From Alphaproteobacteria bacterium (GTDB lineage: Bacteria > Pseudomonadota > Alphaproteobacteria > JABAAW01 > JAHZMA01), in assembly GCA_022599575.1 (NCBI GenBank), contig JAHZMA010000104.1, forward strand, positions 1 through 62,824: a DNA stretch of 62,824 nucleotides, written 5' to 3'. This document shows, piece by piece, positions 43,509 to 54,260 of the stretch. The first letter of the stretch is position 1. The number at the start of each line of letters is the position of its first letter. The notes under the pieces are model-generated. The model searched no databases and was not told where the DNA came from. It saw only the letters and a list, made by a program, of their open reading frames with translations. The position numbers were made by a program, and so were the translations under genes.

Positions 43509-45224
43509 ATGACTAACAAAAAAAATCTGCCCAGTCGGCATGTCAGTGTTGGTGCTAAAAGCGCACCGCATCGTTCTTACTATCATGCAATGGGGATGAG
43601 CGAACAAGAAATGGCGCAACCCTTTGTGGGTGTTGCCACATGCTGGAATGAAGCCGCCCCTTGTAATATTTCATTGGCGCGTCAAGCGCAATCGGTGAAG
43701 CGGGGCGTGAAAGATGCCAGTGGCACACCACGCGAATTTACCACTATTACCGTAACCGATGGTATTGCAATGGGCAATGCGGGCATGTATTCATCATTGC
43801 CTAGCCGTGAAGCGATTGCCGATTCGATTGAGCTTACCATGCGCGGCCATTGCTATGATGCGCTGGTTGGCATTGCTGGCTGTGATAAATCACTGCCCGG
43901 TATTATGATGGCAATGATACGGCTCAATACGCCTTCTATCTTCATGTATGGCGGGTCGATTCTACCGGGCAGCTATAAAGGCAAAGATGTAACGGTGCAA
44001 GATGTGTTTGAAGCGGTTGGTAGTCATGCCGCTGGTAATTTAAGTGATGAGGAATTACATGCGCTAGAATGCGTTGCCTGCCCATCGGCTGGTTCATGTG
44101 GCGGGCAATTCACCGCCAATACAATGGCATGTGTTTCTGAAGCCATCGGGCTTGCATTACCGGGTTCGGCGGGTGCACCTGCCCCTTATGAAACGCGTGA
44201 TGAATATGGCTATCAAAGTGGCAAACTTATCATGAATTTGTTAGAAAAGCGTATTTTACCCCGCGATATTTGTAGCAAAGATGCGTTTATCAATGCCGCA
44301 CGCATTGTGGCAGCATCGGGCGGTTCTACCAATGCGGCACTGCATCTGCCCGCAATGGCGAATGAATGCGGCATTGATTTTGACCTGCATGATGTCGCTG
44401 ATATTTTCCGCGATACCCCCTATATTGCCGACTTAAAGCCTGCTGGGCGCTATGTGATGAAAGATTTATATGATATTGGTGGGGTGCCAGTGCTGATGAA
44501 AGCCATGCTAGAAGGTGGCTATTTGAATGGCGATTGCATCACTGTTACGGGCAGAACAATCGCTGAAAATTTAGAAAAAGTGGTATTTCCAACCGACCAA
44601 GACGTGATACTCCCCGTCAGCAAACCAATCTCAACCACTGGCGGTGTGGTGGGCTTAAAAGGCACATTGGCACCCGAAGGCGCGGTTGTAAAAATCGCGG
44701 GCTTAAATAATTTACGCTTCGAAGGCGTTGCCAATGTATTTGAATGCGAAGAAGATGCTTTTGAAGCCGTGCAGAAAGAAAATTATAAACAAGGCGACGT
44801 GTTGGTTATCCGCAATGAAGGCCCTAAAGGCGGACCAGGTATGCGCGAAATGCTTGCCACCACTGCCGCTATCTATGGGCAAGGCATGGGCGATAAAGTA
44901 GCCTTGATTACTGATGGCAGATTTTCGGGTGCAACGCGCGGATTTTGTATCGGGCATGTAGGGCCAGAAGCGGCAGTGGGTGGGCCAATTGCCTTAATAG
45001 AAAATGGTGATAAAATCATCATCGATGCCGCTAAAGGCACCATTGATTTAATGGTAGATGATGCCGTTTTGCAAGCGCGCAGACAAAAATGGCAACCGCG
45101 TAAAAATAATTATCAAGCAGGCGCGTTATGGAGCTATGCACAAATTGTGGGTTCAGCCGAAAAAGGCGCGGTAACGCACCCTGGCGCCAAAGCTGAAACC
45201 CATACCTATTTCACCGATATTTGA
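43509..45224 (+). CDS. ilvD: Dihydroxy-acid dehydratase
   Basis: Iron-sulfur enzyme dehydrating 2,3-dihydroxy acids in valine, leucine and isoleucine synthesis. 571 residues. Cluster ligands and motifs: [28 protein letters not shown], and [23 protein letters not shown]. Near the C-terminus, [12 protein letters not shown] and [29 protein letters not shown] are diagnostic. AGGAG ribosome site ten bases before the ATG. A cyclic-nucleotide-binding protein gene starts three bases after the stop. Confidence 0.97.
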   Translation: MTNKKNLPSRHVSVGAKSAPHRSYYHAMGMSEQEMAQPFVGVATCWNEAAPCNISLARQAQSVKRGVKDASGTPREFTTITVTDGIAMGNAGMYSSLPSREAIADSIELTMRGHCYDALVGIAGCDKSLPGIMMAMIRLNTPSIFMYGGSILPGSYKGKDVTVQDVFEAVGSHAAGNLSDEELHALECVACPSAGSCGGQFTANTMACVSEAIGLALPGSAGAPAPYETRDEYGYQSGKLIMNLLEKRILPRDICSKDAFINAARIVAASGGSTNAALHLPAMANECGIDFDLHDVADIFRDTPYIADLKPAGRYVMKDLYDIGGVPVLMKAMLEGGYLNGDCITVTGRTIAENLEKVVFPTDQDVILPVSKPISTTGGVVGLKGTLAPEGAVVKIAGLNNLRFEGVANVFECEEDAFEAVQKENYKQGDVLVIRNEGPKGGPGMREMLATTAAIYGQGMGDKVALITDGRFSGATRGFCIGHVGPEAAVGGPIALIENGDKIIIDAAKGTIDLMVDDAVLQARRQKWQPRKNNYQAGALWSYAQIVGSAEKGAVTHPGAKAETHTYFTDI

Positions 45225-45227
45225 GCA

Positions 45228-45599
45228 GTGCAAGATTTACCCATCAGACATTTTTATTCAGGCGATAAACTCGCCATTGCGGGGCGCAAATCAGCGGGTA
45301 TTTATTTTATCGAAAAAGGACTAGTAGAAATCTATGTCTATCACGGCACACAACGGGTTCATATTGCTTATGTTGGCGCAAATGAAGTGGTAGGCGAGAT
45401 GGGGCTGATTGATGGCACATTGCCCAATGCCAATATTGTGGTGATTGAAGATACGATTTGTCGGTTCATGGAAAAAGCTTTATTCGAACAAAGGATTTTA
45501 ACAGCCGACCCTTTCATTCGCGCCTTATTGCGTTTGCTATCACGGCGCATTAAGCGGGTGCTGAATTTAAGCGACCAGCATGGTACATATTTTCACTGA
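45228..45599 (+). CDS. Single-domain cyclic-nucleotide-binding protein
   Basis: 123 residues with a GTG start. It consists of one cNMP-binding (Crp N-terminal type) beta-roll: GDKLAIAGRKSAGIYFIEKGLVEIYV, GEMGLIDGTLPNANI as the phosphate-binding cassette, then a short helix LLSRRIKRVLNL. The usual cassette Arg that binds the cyclic phosphate (R-x-A) is replaced by LPNANI, so ligand binding may be lost. There is no helix-turn-helix, so it is not a DNA-binding Crp. No ribosome site is visible; it may rely on translational coupling to ilvD. It ends inside the convergent Sel1 gene by seven bases. Function is unknown. Confidence 0.78.
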   Translation: MQDLPIRHFYSGDKLAIAGRKSAGIYFIEKGLVEIYVYHGTQRVHIAYVGANEVVGEMGLIDGTLPNANIVVIEDTICRFMEKALFEQRILTADPFIRALLRLLSRRIKRVLNLSDQHGTYFH

Positions 45600-47182
45600 T
45601 TATAGGCAAGTGATTTAAGACGATTATTATCGCGCAACCAATTATCCAAATAATCTTGTCCTTGCTGTATTTGTTGCGAGCTTAACCTTGCTTGCATCGC
45701 ATCAACATCTTGCTGAGCCCGTTGATTGCCATGATGCAATGCAATCTTAAACCATACCCAAGCCAGTAAATTATCGTGTGTCACCCCGATACCATGCCGA
45801 TAAAATTGACCCAGATTATATTGCGCCATCATATGCCCGTTAGAAGCAGCTTCATAAAGTAGCGCAATCACTTCTGACAAATTGCCATCAATGCCATAAT
45901 ACATCATGGCAAGTTGAAACCGTGCATCGGCACTGCCTAATAATGCCGCTTTTTTATAATATTCCAATGCTTCTTCATTATCTTCGGCAACGCCATAACC
46001 TAATTGATAAAATTGCGCCACACGCAACATGGAGGGTGCATGTTGCTGTATTGCTGCCTTTTTATACCAATCTAATGCTTCTTGATAGTCGCGCCTAACG
46101 CCATGCCCGTGATAATAAAGCTGACCAAGAAAATATTGTGACGGCGCATAATTTTGTGCTGCCGCGCTTTCAAATAATGTTTTTGCCTGTTGATAATCCT
46201 GTGCCACAATATCGCCAACATAATAGAGACCTGCCAGATAATATTGTCCTTTCATATTTCCCGCCCGTGCGCTTTTGGTGAATAAAGTGATTGCCCGTTC
46301 TGGGTCTTTGCCAATATAACCTTCGCCCCTATAATAGATACGCCCTAAAAGCACCTGTGCATCAGCATAATTTTTTACGCTGGCTTTTTGCAAATATTCC
46401 ACTGCTAGCAAATAGCTTTTTTCAACCTGATAGCCCTCATAATGAATCAGCGCGATATAATAATTCGCCTCAACATGATTTCTATCAGCATCTTTTTGTA
46501 AATATTGTAGGGCTTTAACATCATCACGTTCTATATGTTTACCATCATAATAGAGCCTGCCCAATATATATCCCGTACCTTTAACATTTTTATCATCTAA
46601 ATCTTGCCATATTTCAGGGTTATAGATTTTTATATCACCTGCTTCGTAGGCAAGCAGGTAATATTCAAAGGCTTTCTTTAAGGCAATACCACCACCTTTT
46701 CCTAAATGATACATTTTTCCTATCCAAAAATAGGCGCGTTCCTCTTTTTCTTCACCCGTAATCGCATTTCTCAAACTAAGAAACGCCAGATTATATCTTT
46801 CTTGCTGATAATATTCCAACCCCTCAATGTAATGATCAAGCGGTGTTTTTTCTACTATTGTATCTGCTTCATCTAGTACAAATAAACTGCCAATTGTTCG
46901 CATGACCCCTGATGATTCTTGTTCTGGCTTTTCTTCTACAGCTTCCGCGTCTGGTGTTTCTGTTGCATTTTCGCCTTGTGCAACTGTAGCTTCTTCGGTG
47001 GTTTGTGTATTATTCTCATCACCTAATTCTTCTTGAAACACATCATCAAACACAGCGTCAAAATTTTGCGCCCATGCCAGATGATTGCCTGATTGCTTTA
47101 TCGGCAACAGGCTTTGCCATGAATAAAACATCACGCTATAAAAACTAACAATAACAATCGATAATGCCCGTAATATTGACAT
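45593..47182 (-). CDS. Sel1-repeat protein with N-terminal signal/anchor
   Basis: 529 residues from the ATG at 47182, which has AGGAGG directly upstream; a start at 47200 would place that site inside the gene. A hydrophobic N-terminus (about 1-40, ending HLAWAQ) is followed by an acidic Glu/Thr linker. From about residue 125 to the end there are eight or nine Sel1/TPR-like repeats, recognised by A-x-x-x-LG-x-x-Y-x-x-G and -A-x-x-Y-x-x-A-x-x-G. Such periplasmic scaffolds mediate protein contacts. Transcribed from its own promoter at the end of mfd. Confidence 0.88.
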   Translation of the reverse strand: MSILRALSIVIVSFYSVMFYSWQSLLPIKQSGNHLAWAQNFDAVFDDVFQEELGDENNTQTTEEATVAQGENATETPDAEAVEEKPEQESSGVMRTIGSLFVLDEADTIVEKTPLDHYIEGLEYYQQERYNLAFLSLRNAITGEEKEERAYFWIGKMYHLGKGGGIALKKAFEYYLLAYEAGDIKIYNPEIWQDLDDKNVKGTGYILGRLYYDGKHIERDDVKALQYLQKDADRNHVEANYYIALIHYEGYQVEKSYLLAVEYLQKASVKNYADAQVLLGRIYYRGEGYIGKDPERAITLFTKSARAGNMKGQYYLAGLYYVGDIVAQDYQQAKTLFESAAAQNYAPSQYFLGQLYYHGHGVRRDYQEALDWYKKAAIQQHAPSMLRVAQFYQLGYGVAEDNEEALEYYKKAALLGSADARFQLAMMYYGIDGNLSEVIALLYEAASNGHMMAQYNLGQFYRHGIGVTHDNLLAWVWFKIALHHGNQRAQQDVDAMQARLSSQQIQQGQDYLDNWLRDNNRLKSLAYNQ

Positions 47183-47273
47183 ACCCAACCTCCTGCACAT
47201 CGCAATTTATTTTTTATTGACTGCGCGTGCTCACATTCTTGTGTATTATGAAGTGATTTCTACCACTGACATC

Positions 47274-47302
47274 ATTATACAAAATTTTACACTATTTTGC
47301 AA
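47274..47302 (-). promoter_or_regulatory. Sigma-70-type promoter for the Sel1 protein gene
   Basis: On the minus strand, TTGCAA (47302-47297) and TATAAT (47279-47274), 17 bp apart. The leader is about 85 bases. The -35 lies within two bases of the mfd stop. Confidence 0.6.
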
Positions 47303-47303
47303 A

Positions 47304-50300
47304 TTATTTTGTTTCAAGCATTTTATGCAAATGTCGTAATAATTGTGTGGCATTTTTTAATCGATGCGCTTCATCGGGCATATTCGCACGCACAATCAAG
47401 CGATGCCCGCCATCGATGCTAATTTGATGCGGCTTTGCCATCACCCATTGCAATAGAGCATCAGGATTATGAAATTGCTGATTGCGGAACGATATGGTCA
47501 TCCCTTTATTGCCCACTTCTAGCTTGCTAACATTAACATGCCGACATAATAAGCGCAATTTCATCACCTGCAACAAATTGCGCGTTTCTATCGGCATATC
47601 GCCAAATCTATCGGCAAGCTCACCTGCAAATTCATCAATATCGCTTTGTGTTTGCAACCTTGCCAAACGCTGATATAGCCCCATTCGCAGTGATAAATCT
47701 TCAACATATTGTTCGGGTATCATCACCAGCATATCAAGTTTCACTTGTGGCGAGTAATCATCAGTGAAATTTTCATCTTCACCCTTCACTTTTGCAATCG
47801 CCTCACCTAGCATTTGATGATAAAGCTCAACCCCAATTTCTGATATTTTACCCGATTGCGCCTCGCCTAGTAAATTACCACCACCGCGCAAATCTAAATC
47901 GTGACTTGCCACTTGAAAGCCCGCCCCCACCGAATCTAATGATTGCATCACCTGCATCCGTTTCATGGTTTGCGTGGTAACGGCATGACGCGGTAAAATA
48001 AAATAGCAATAGCCACGTAATTTGCCACGCCCAACCCTGCCACGCAATTGATAAAGTTGCGAGAGTCCAAATTTATCGGGACGAAAAATAAAAATCGTAT
48101 TGGCACGTGGAATATCCAGCCCTGATTCAACAATATTGGTGGAGAGCAACATATCTAGCCTGCCATCAACAAATTGTTGCATCATCTGTTCTAAATCATC
48201 AGCCTTCATCTGCCCATGCGCGATGCCCACACTCATATCATGGCGGATATCCTGTGCCAATTCACGCATCTGTGTTTCTAGCCGCATTAAATCACTGATA
48301 CGCGGACAAACGCAAAAAATTTGTCCGCCACGTAAAATTTCGCGCTTTATCGCTTCTGCCAAAATCATCGAATCATAAGGGGTGATAAAGCTACGCACCG
48401 CCAACCTATCAACTGGTGGGGTAACAATCAGCGATAAATCACGCAAACCACTTAAAGCAAAATTAAGGCTACGCGGAATCGGCGTTGCGCTTAAGGTGAG
48501 AATATGCAAATCCGACCATTGCTTCAATTTTTCTTTTTGCTTAACACCAAAATGCTGTTCTTCATCAACAATCAGCAAGCCAGGGTGATTGAAAACAATG
48601 CTATTGCCCAACAATTGATGCGTGCCAATAACAATCTGTGCGCTGCCATCTTTTATGGCTTGTTTATTCTCTTTCGATTGTGCGCCAGTAACAAAGCGGC
48701 TTAATTGCACAATCTTTATTTCAAAATTCTTAAACCGTTCGGTAAAAAGTTGATAATGCTGACGCGCCAATAATGTAGTCGGCACAATTAAAACCACCTG
48801 TCGCCCCGATGATGCCACTTGAAACGCGGCGCGCAAGGCAATTTCGGTTTTGCCAAAGCCCGCATCGCCACATACCAGCCTATCCATCGGCACGCCTTTT
48901 TGCAAATCCGCTGTAACATCATTAATAACTTGTGATTGGTCATCTGTTTCTACAAAGGGAAAGCCAGCACAAAATTGTTCCCACAAATTTTTATCATATT
49001 CAATCACTGGCGCGGTTTTTAATTGGCGTTTGGCAGCCGTTTCTACTAACCCCCCAGCAATTTCCAACAGATGTTTCTTCATCCGTGCCTTGCGCTGTTG
49101 CCAATGATTCAACCCCAATGAATCTAATTTGACATTATCCATATCGGCACTGCCATAGCGCGTTAGCAAGTCTATATTTTCTACGGGCAAATAAAGTGCC
49201 GAGCGATTGGCGTAAATAAGATGCAGGCACTCATAGGGAATATTATTAGATTCGATAGTGGTAATGCCTTCATAGCGCGCAATGCCATGTTCGGCATGAA
49301 CCACATAATCGCCCTGATTAAGCGCATTTAATTCAGTGAATATATCCGATGCTGATTTTTTCTTACGGTAATTTTTCCGCACCCTCTGCCCAAGAATATC
49401 AGCCTCACTGATGAATAAAAGCGACTCATCTTCAAATGAATTGCCTTCTAGCACCGCTAACCCCGCCGCCACTGTCGCATCATATTTATCCAGCGATACA
49501 AGCCCGATGGTGCTTAACATTTCCGACAGGCGAATCCGCGAACCTTCAGAAAAACAGCCGATAATTATCTGTTGTTTCTTTTTTACTGTTTTGGCGATTA
49601 GATTCCGCAAGATTTCAGGGAATGTGCCTTTCAAAAAATCTTGACGGTAATCAACGCCTTTGCATGCCACAAAATCATAAAAAACGGTTTGGTTTGGCAA
49701 ATTTTCTTTTGCCTGCGAAAGCTGTAACAATTCAAATTCAGCCATGCGCTGCCGCAGATTATCGGCATTAAGATAAAGCATATCAGGCGGCACAGGCGCA
49801 TAGGGATATTGATTTTCTTCACGCATTTTCCGTAACGCCGCATTGCTTTGTGGCATTTTACTCTTTCGTTCCTGATAATGCTCATCAATCATTTCCAGCC
49901 TTGATTGCATAGCAGGATAAAAATCATCGCCTATCACCAACATGGTATCGCTTTCAAGCCAGCCTAGCATATCAGTCAGTGGTGCATCAAAAAATAACGG
50001 CAAAGAATGTTCCTTACCCTGATAGGGTAAATCATTTTTGACTGCTTCTAACAAATATTCATCGCCCATTCTGCCGAATAATTGTAAATAATTGCGCTTG
50101 AAAATATCACCCTGCCCAACGGGCGTTTCCGAACCACTGATAAGCGTGATATGTTGCACTGTATTTTCTTTATCGGTGCGCTGATTCATCGCATCAAATT
50201 GCCGCATCATCTCAATCTGTTCATCAAAAAATTCTATCCGTATGGGCTTTGTAGCATCGGCGGGAAAAATATCAATAATATCACCGCGCACCGCATATTC

Positions 50301-50834
50301 ACAATTTTCGCGTACCGTTACAGCACGACGATAGCCTAAATCATTTAATAATTGCAATAATTGTGTGCGGGCAATAGATTCGCCCATTTTTAAGTGATGA
50401 TGCTGTAATTGTTCGGGACCTATCATTTTCTGCACAAAACCATTAACGCTTGCGATGATGATAGAAGGCTGCGCCTGTTTGATGGTTGCAAGTGCCGCCA
50501 ATCTTGCAGCAATTAAATTATAATGCGGCGATACGCGGTCATATGGCAGGCAATCCCATGCGGGCAGTAGCACATAATCTTTTGCCGCTTTGAATTGCCA
50601 AAATTCCAGCTGTTGTGCCATCCGATTCATTGCCATATCATCTGATAATATCAGCAATAATTTTTGCGCTTTATTATGTTGCAACATGCGGGCAATGGCT
50701 CTGCCCATATAGCCATTTGGCACATTAAGACCGATTTTTGCATTAAGATTAAGCGCGATATTGCCATCACGATTATCAGCATTATCATCACCTACGCTAT
50801 GCGCGATATTATCAGCTATATTGTTAACTGCCAT
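47304..50834 (-). CDS. mfd: Transcription-repair coupling factor
   Basis: 1176 residues. Displaces RNA polymerase stalled at lesions and recruits UvrA. Domain order is complete: UvrB-like N-terminus, a RNAP-interacting Tudor-type region near 500-560 (GDYVVHAEHGIARYEGI), then the RecG-like helicase with CGDAGFGKTEIALRAAF near 650, VDEEQHFGVKQKEKL (DEEQ box), TLSATPIPR, STNIVESGLDIPRANTI and QLYQLRGRVGRG. The C-terminal domain, which hides the UvrA-binding surface, is present. Start overlaps sdhE by 11 bases, the arrangement usual in alphaproteobacteria. Confidence 0.97.
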   Translation of the reverse strand: MAVNNIADNIAHSVGDDNADNRDGNIALNLNAKIGLNVPNGYMGRAIARMLQHNKAQKLLLILSDDMAMNRMAQQLEFWQFKAAKDYVLLPAWDCLPYDRVSPHYNLIAARLAALATIKQAQPSIIIASVNGFVQKMIGPEQLQHHHLKMGESIARTQLLQLLNDLGYRRAVTVRENCEYAVRGDIIDIFPADATKPIRIEFFDEQIEMMRQFDAMNQRTDKENTVQHITLISGSETPVGQGDIFKRNYLQLFGRMGDEYLLEAVKNDLPYQGKEHSLPLFFDAPLTDMLGWLESDTMLVIGDDFYPAMQSRLEMIDEHYQERKSKMPQSNAALRKMREENQYPYAPVPPDMLYLNADNLRQRMAEFELLQLSQAKENLPNQTVFYDFVACKGVDYRQDFLKGTFPEILRNLIAKTVKKKQQIIIGCFSEGSRIRLSEMLSTIGLVSLDKYDATVAAGLAVLEGNSFEDESLLFISEADILGQRVRKNYRKKKSASDIFTELNALNQGDYVVHAEHGIARYEGITTIESNNIPYECLHLIYANRSALYLPVENIDLLTRYGSADMDNVKLDSLGLNHWQQRKARMKKHLLEIAGGLVETAAKRQLKTAPVIEYDKNLWEQFCAGFPFVETDDQSQVINDVTADLQKGVPMDRLVCGDAGFGKTEIALRAAFQVASSGRQVVLIVPTTLLARQHYQLFTERFKNFEIKIVQLSRFVTGAQSKENKQAIKDGSAQIVIGTHQLLGNSIVFNHPGLLIVDEEQHFGVKQKEKLKQWSDLHILTLSATPIPRSLNFALSGLRDLSLIVTPPVDRLAVRSFITPYDSMILAEAIKREILRGGQIFCVCPRISDLMRLETQMRELAQDIRHDMSVGIAHGQMKADDLEQMMQQFVDGRLDMLLSTNIVESGLDIPRANTIFIFRPDKFGLSQLYQLRGRVGRGKLRGYCYFILPRHAVTTQTMKRMQVMQSLDSVGAGFQVASHDLDLRGGGNLLGEAQSGKISEIGVELYHQMLGEAIAKVKGEDENFTDDYSPQVKLDMLVMIPEQYVEDLSLRMGLYQRLARLQTQSDIDEFAGELADRFGDMPIETRNLLQVMKLRLLCRHVNVSKLEVGNKGMTISFRNQQFHNPDALLQWVMAKPHQISIDGGHRLIVRANMPDEAHRLKNATQLLRHLHKMLETK

Positions 50835-51102
50835 GATGCCATTGATGAATTTTTTTCAACATATCTTCATGCCCCTGCGCCTTTTCTGGCAGAGATACGG
50901 GAAATTCCACGCTCAAAAAAATATCTTGTAAATCACGGTCGGGAATTTTAAGCATGGTGGTAAAATCACGCAAATTTTGTTCATCCATTATATCCAGAAA
51001 GGCATCGGCATATTGCCCGCATAATAAATCAAGCTCTCTTGTGCCCATATGCCATGCGCGATAGCGTAATTTACGCCGCATCATTTGCAAATATTCAGTC
51101 AT
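50824..51102 (-). CDS. sdhE: Succinate dehydrogenase flavinylation factor SdhE
   Basis: 92 residues. Promotes covalent FAD attachment to SdhA. The family motif R-G-x-x-E is seen as GTRELD inside RRKLRYRAWHMGTRELDLL, followed by the acidic YADAFLDIMDEQ and LLKIPDRDLQDI-like MLKIPDRDLQDIFL. Start codon overlaps the folC stop (ATGA, 51099-51102) and the end overlaps mfd. Gene pair sdhE-mfd is common in this class. Confidence 0.93.
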   Translation of the reverse strand: MTEYLQMMRRKLRYRAWHMGTRELDLLCGQYADAFLDIMDEQNLRDFTTMLKIPDRDLQDIFLSVEFPVSLPEKAQGHEDMLKKIHQWHHGS

Positions 51103-52442
51103 ATGTTTGTTGTTCTTCGTAATATTGCACCAGCAAAATACAAAGACCCCGTTATCACCAAGCGATAATTTCTGCCACCTGCCATCATGGCAATTTCATT
51201 AACAGCTTCTTGTAGTGATACTTTCGGCGATATAGAAACATTACATTTCTGTGCCAATACGCTTAATTCAACCGCGCTGAAACTATTTTCTTGTTCGGGG
51301 ATTTCTAATGCCACCCCATATTCAATCACCTGCCCGATAATATTAAGAAAATTTGCCGCATCTTTGCTATTCAGCATCGCCACAATCACATAGGTTGGCA
51401 TATCTTTCTTTCGATTTTCTGCCATGATAAAATCACGCAATGTGGTGGCACCCATCACATTATGACTGCCATCTAGCCAAACATTTTTAGGCGCGTTATG
51501 ATGATGTTGAAACATTTTTTGCCATTGCTTATCAAATGGCTGTAGCCGTGCCGCCCAGCGACAATTTTGCAAACCCTTTCGCACCAAATTATCTTGTATT
51601 TCTAAAAAACCTTGTGTCTGCAACTGATAGAGTGCCGCCAAAGCACAAGCGGTATTTTGATATTGATGCGCGCCTGTTAATGAAGCGGGCAGCATTCGGT
51701 GCTTGACCTTACCTCCTAAAATATAATCCCATTCTTGCTTATCATATTCATGTTGAAAATGATAATGTTTGCCTTCAACCCATATTTTGCCTGTACCTTT
51801 ATCAAAAGCTTGTTTTTCAATCACTTTGCGTGCTTCAGCTAATTGTTTCATCACAATAAGTGCCGTGTCTGCTTTAAGAATGCCCGCTTTTTCAAAGGCA
51901 ATCTCAGCAATCGTATCGCCTAAATATTGCTGATGGTCTAGCGAGATTGGCGTGATAATCGTTAATGCTGGCTTGTCAATCACATTGGTGGCATCTAGCC
52001 TGCCGCCCAAACCTGTTTCTAAAATCACAATATCGGCGGGATTTTTGGCAAATGCTAAAAATGCCGCGCAGGTGGTGATTTCAAAAAATGTGATAGGCGT
52101 ATCGCCATTGATTATTTCGCATTGCGTGAGATATGTTTGCAGTAATTCATCAGAAATATAAGCACCATTTAAGGTGATACGTTCATGAAAATACACCAAA
52201 TGCGGTGAATTATAAATATGCACCCGTAAACCATGCGCTTGCATTAGCGCACTCAACAGCGCAGATACCGACCCCTTGCCATTGGTGCCACTAATATGCA
52301 CCACTGGTGCAATATGATGATGCGGATTGCCTAATTTTTCAAGCAAAACCATCACCCTATCAAGATTGAGGTCAATGATTTTAGGATGCAATTTAAGCAA
52401 ACGCTGTAAAATAATATCAGTTTGCTGTGTATCAGCCATCAC
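51099..52442 (-). CDS. folC: Folylpolyglutamate / dihydrofolate synthase
   Basis: Adds glutamate to folates and makes dihydrofolate from dihydropteroate. 447 residues, Mur-ligase fold. ATP P-loop ISGTNGKGSVSALLSAL near residue 50, TGLGGRLDATNV omega-loop, PISLDHQQYLGDT and the DGSHN motif near 330 are present. It starts 35 bases after accD, in the alphaproteobacterial order trpB-trpA-accD-folC. Confidence 0.95.
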   Translation of the reverse strand: MMADTQQTDIILQRLLKLHPKIIDLNLDRVMVLLEKLGNPHHHIAPVVHISGTNGKGSVSALLSALMQAHGLRVHIYNSPHLVYFHERITLNGAYISDELLQTYLTQCEIINGDTPITFFEITTCAAFLAFAKNPADIVILETGLGGRLDATNVIDKPALTIITPISLDHQQYLGDTIAEIAFEKAGILKADTALIVMKQLAEARKVIEKQAFDKGTGKIWVEGKHYHFQHEYDKQEWDYILGGKVKHRMLPASLTGAHQYQNTACALAALYQLQTQGFLEIQDNLVRKGLQNCRWAARLQPFDKQWQKMFQHHHNAPKNVWLDGSHNVMGATTLRDFIMAENRKKDMPTYVIVAMLNSKDAANFLNIIGQVIEYGVALEIPEQENSFSAVELSVLAQKCNVSISPKVSLQEAVNEIAMMAGGRNYRLVITGSLYFAGAILRRTTNI

Positions 52443-52476
52443 AGCGGCCTATTATCAATCATCGTGACAATAATAT

Positions 52477-53385
52477 TTAATCAGCCGCAAGTGGCAATTC
52501 AGTTTCTTCTACCACCAGCGCAACTTGTTTCTTTTTCAATATCAATGAAAATAACACGCCCAATCGTTGCTTGATTTCTTTGCGTGACACTACCATATCA
52601 ATCATGCCATGTTCGGCGAGATATTCTGCGGTTTGAAAATCATCGGGCAGTTTTTCGCGCACTGTTTGTTCTATCACGCGCCTGCCCGCAAAGCCAATCA
52701 TCGCCCCAGGTTCGGCAATCTGAAAATCACCTAACATCGCAAAACTAGCGGTAACACCGCCATAGGTTGGGTCAACACATAACACAATATAGGGTAAATT
52801 AGCATCATTTAATTGTTCGCAAGCGGCAACGGTACGTGGCATTTGCATTAGCGAAATAATGCCTTCTTGCATCCGCGCCCCACCCGAAGCTGGAATCGCG
52901 ATTAGCGGTGCTTTTTGGGCAATCGCCAACTGCACTGCCGATACAAACCCTTGCCCAACAGCACTACCCATAGAACCACCCATAAAGCTAAAATCAATGG
53001 CAAGCACCACTGTTTCAAAACCAGATATTTTGCCATGTGCCACAACCACCGCATCATCACGCTGAATTTTATGACGGGCATCGCGCAATCGGTCGCTATA
53101 GCGTTTGGTATCACGAAATTTCAGCGGGTCAGCCATACCTGTTTCAACGGCAATTTGCTGATATTTTCCACCATCAAACAGACTTTTTAGCCTATCTTCA
53201 AGTGGCATCCGTAAATGCTTATCGCATTTAGGACACACATACTGATTGCCCGTTAAATCACGATGAAAAATCATATCACCGCAACCGTTGCATTTATGCC
53301 ACAAATCTTCTTGCGATTCTTTATTTTCAGAATCGCCAACAATCGAGCTAATTTTAGGACGAATATAATTGGTTAACCAAGACAT
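52477..53385 (-). CDS. accD: Acetyl-CoA carboxylase carboxyltransferase subunit beta
   Basis: 302 residues from the ATG at 53385, which has GAGGA eight bases upstream; an upstream TTG is part of that site. Transfers CO2 from carboxybiotin to acetyl-CoA with AccA to make malonyl-CoA. Zinc ribbon CNGCGD ... CPKCDK near residues 30-60, then the crotonase-like core with MGGSMGSAVG, PASGGARMQEG and YGGVTASFAMLGD, and a GFAGRRVIEQTVREKLP block. Normal length. Confidence 0.96.
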   Translation of the reverse strand: MSWLTNYIRPKISSIVGDSENKESQEDLWHKCNGCGDMIFHRDLTGNQYVCPKCDKHLRMPLEDRLKSLFDGGKYQQIAVETGMADPLKFRDTKRYSDRLRDARHKIQRDDAVVVAHGKISGFETVVLAIDFSFMGGSMGSAVGQGFVSAVQLAIAQKAPLIAIPASGGARMQEGIISLMQMPRTVAACEQLNDANLPYIVLCVDPTYGGVTASFAMLGDFQIAEPGAMIGFAGRRVIEQTVREKLPDDFQTAEYLAEHGMIDMVVSRKEIKQRLGVLFSLILKKKQVALVVEETELPLAAD

Positions 53386-53459
53386 GAGTATTTTCCTCAA
53401 ATATCGTTATTTTAAATATATTATAGCATGTTATTACAAAAATGCAATATCAACCCGCA

Positions 53460-54260
53460 TCAATTGCTATCAATCGCTTGCCTCATCTGTTGTACTAGGC
53501 TCACAATTTCAGCTTTGGCTTTTGCAAAATTATTTTGCGTTAGTTTCTCAACCAATGCCGAGCCAACCACCACAGCATCAAAAAACCGCGCCGCCATTTT
53601 AGCATCATCTTTTGTTCTAATGCCAAAGCCTAATGCCACTGGTAAATCGCAATGTTTTTTTACCAACCCTGCCAGATGCGCCATAGAATTATCTTCTGCC
53701 TTTTTGGTGCCAGTAATGCCCGTAATCGCCACCGCATACACAAAGCCATTAGCGTTTTGCAAAATCTTTTGCGCGCGCTTATCATCAGTGGTGGGGGTAA
53801 TCATCCGAATGAAATCAATATTTTTCTTCGTGGCGGGGTCGCATAATTCAACATCTTCTTCGGGCGGCAAATCCACAATGATTAAACCATCAACGCCTGC
53901 TTCAAGCGCATCATCTAAAAACCTATCCACACCATAATCATAAATTGGATTATAATAGCCCATCAGAATGATTGGCGTTTCATTGTTTTGCAGACGAAAT
54001 TTTTTTACCAATGAAAGCACATCAATCAATGTGGTGCCCGCTTGCAAGGCGCGTATCCCTGCCTGTTGAATGATAGGCCCGTCAGCCATCGGGTCAGAAA
54101 ATGGCATACCAAGTTCGATAATATCAGCACCCGCTGTTACCAAATCGGGCAATAATTGCGCTGATGATTCGATGTTAGGGTCGCCTGCCATGATAAACGG
54201 AATTAATGCTTTACGATTTTTTGCTTTCAATTCAGTGAATTTATCAGTGATGCGTGTCAT
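53460..54260 (-). CDS. trpA: Tryptophan synthase alpha chain
   Basis: 266 residues, TIM barrel. Splits indole-3-glycerol phosphate and passes indole to TrpB. Catalytic Glu in [19 protein letters not shown] and the Asp of the same segment, PFIMAGDP near the N-terminus, and the loop SALVEKL near 250. Overlaps the trpB stop by four bases (ATGA). trpF and other trp genes are not in this window. Confidence 0.96.
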   Translation of the reverse strand: MTRITDKFTELKAKNRKALIPFIMAGDPNIESSAQLLPDLVTAGADIIELGMPFSDPMADGPIIQQAGIRALQAGTTLIDVLSLVKKFRLQNNETPIILMGYYNPIYDYGVDRFLDDALEAGVDGLIIVDLPPEEDVELCDPATKKNIDFIRMITPTTDDKRAQKILQNANGFVYAVAITGITGTKKAEDNSMAHLAGLVKKHCDLPVALGFGIRTKDDAKMAARFFDAVVVGSALVEKLTQNNFAKAKAEIVSLVQQMRQAIDSN

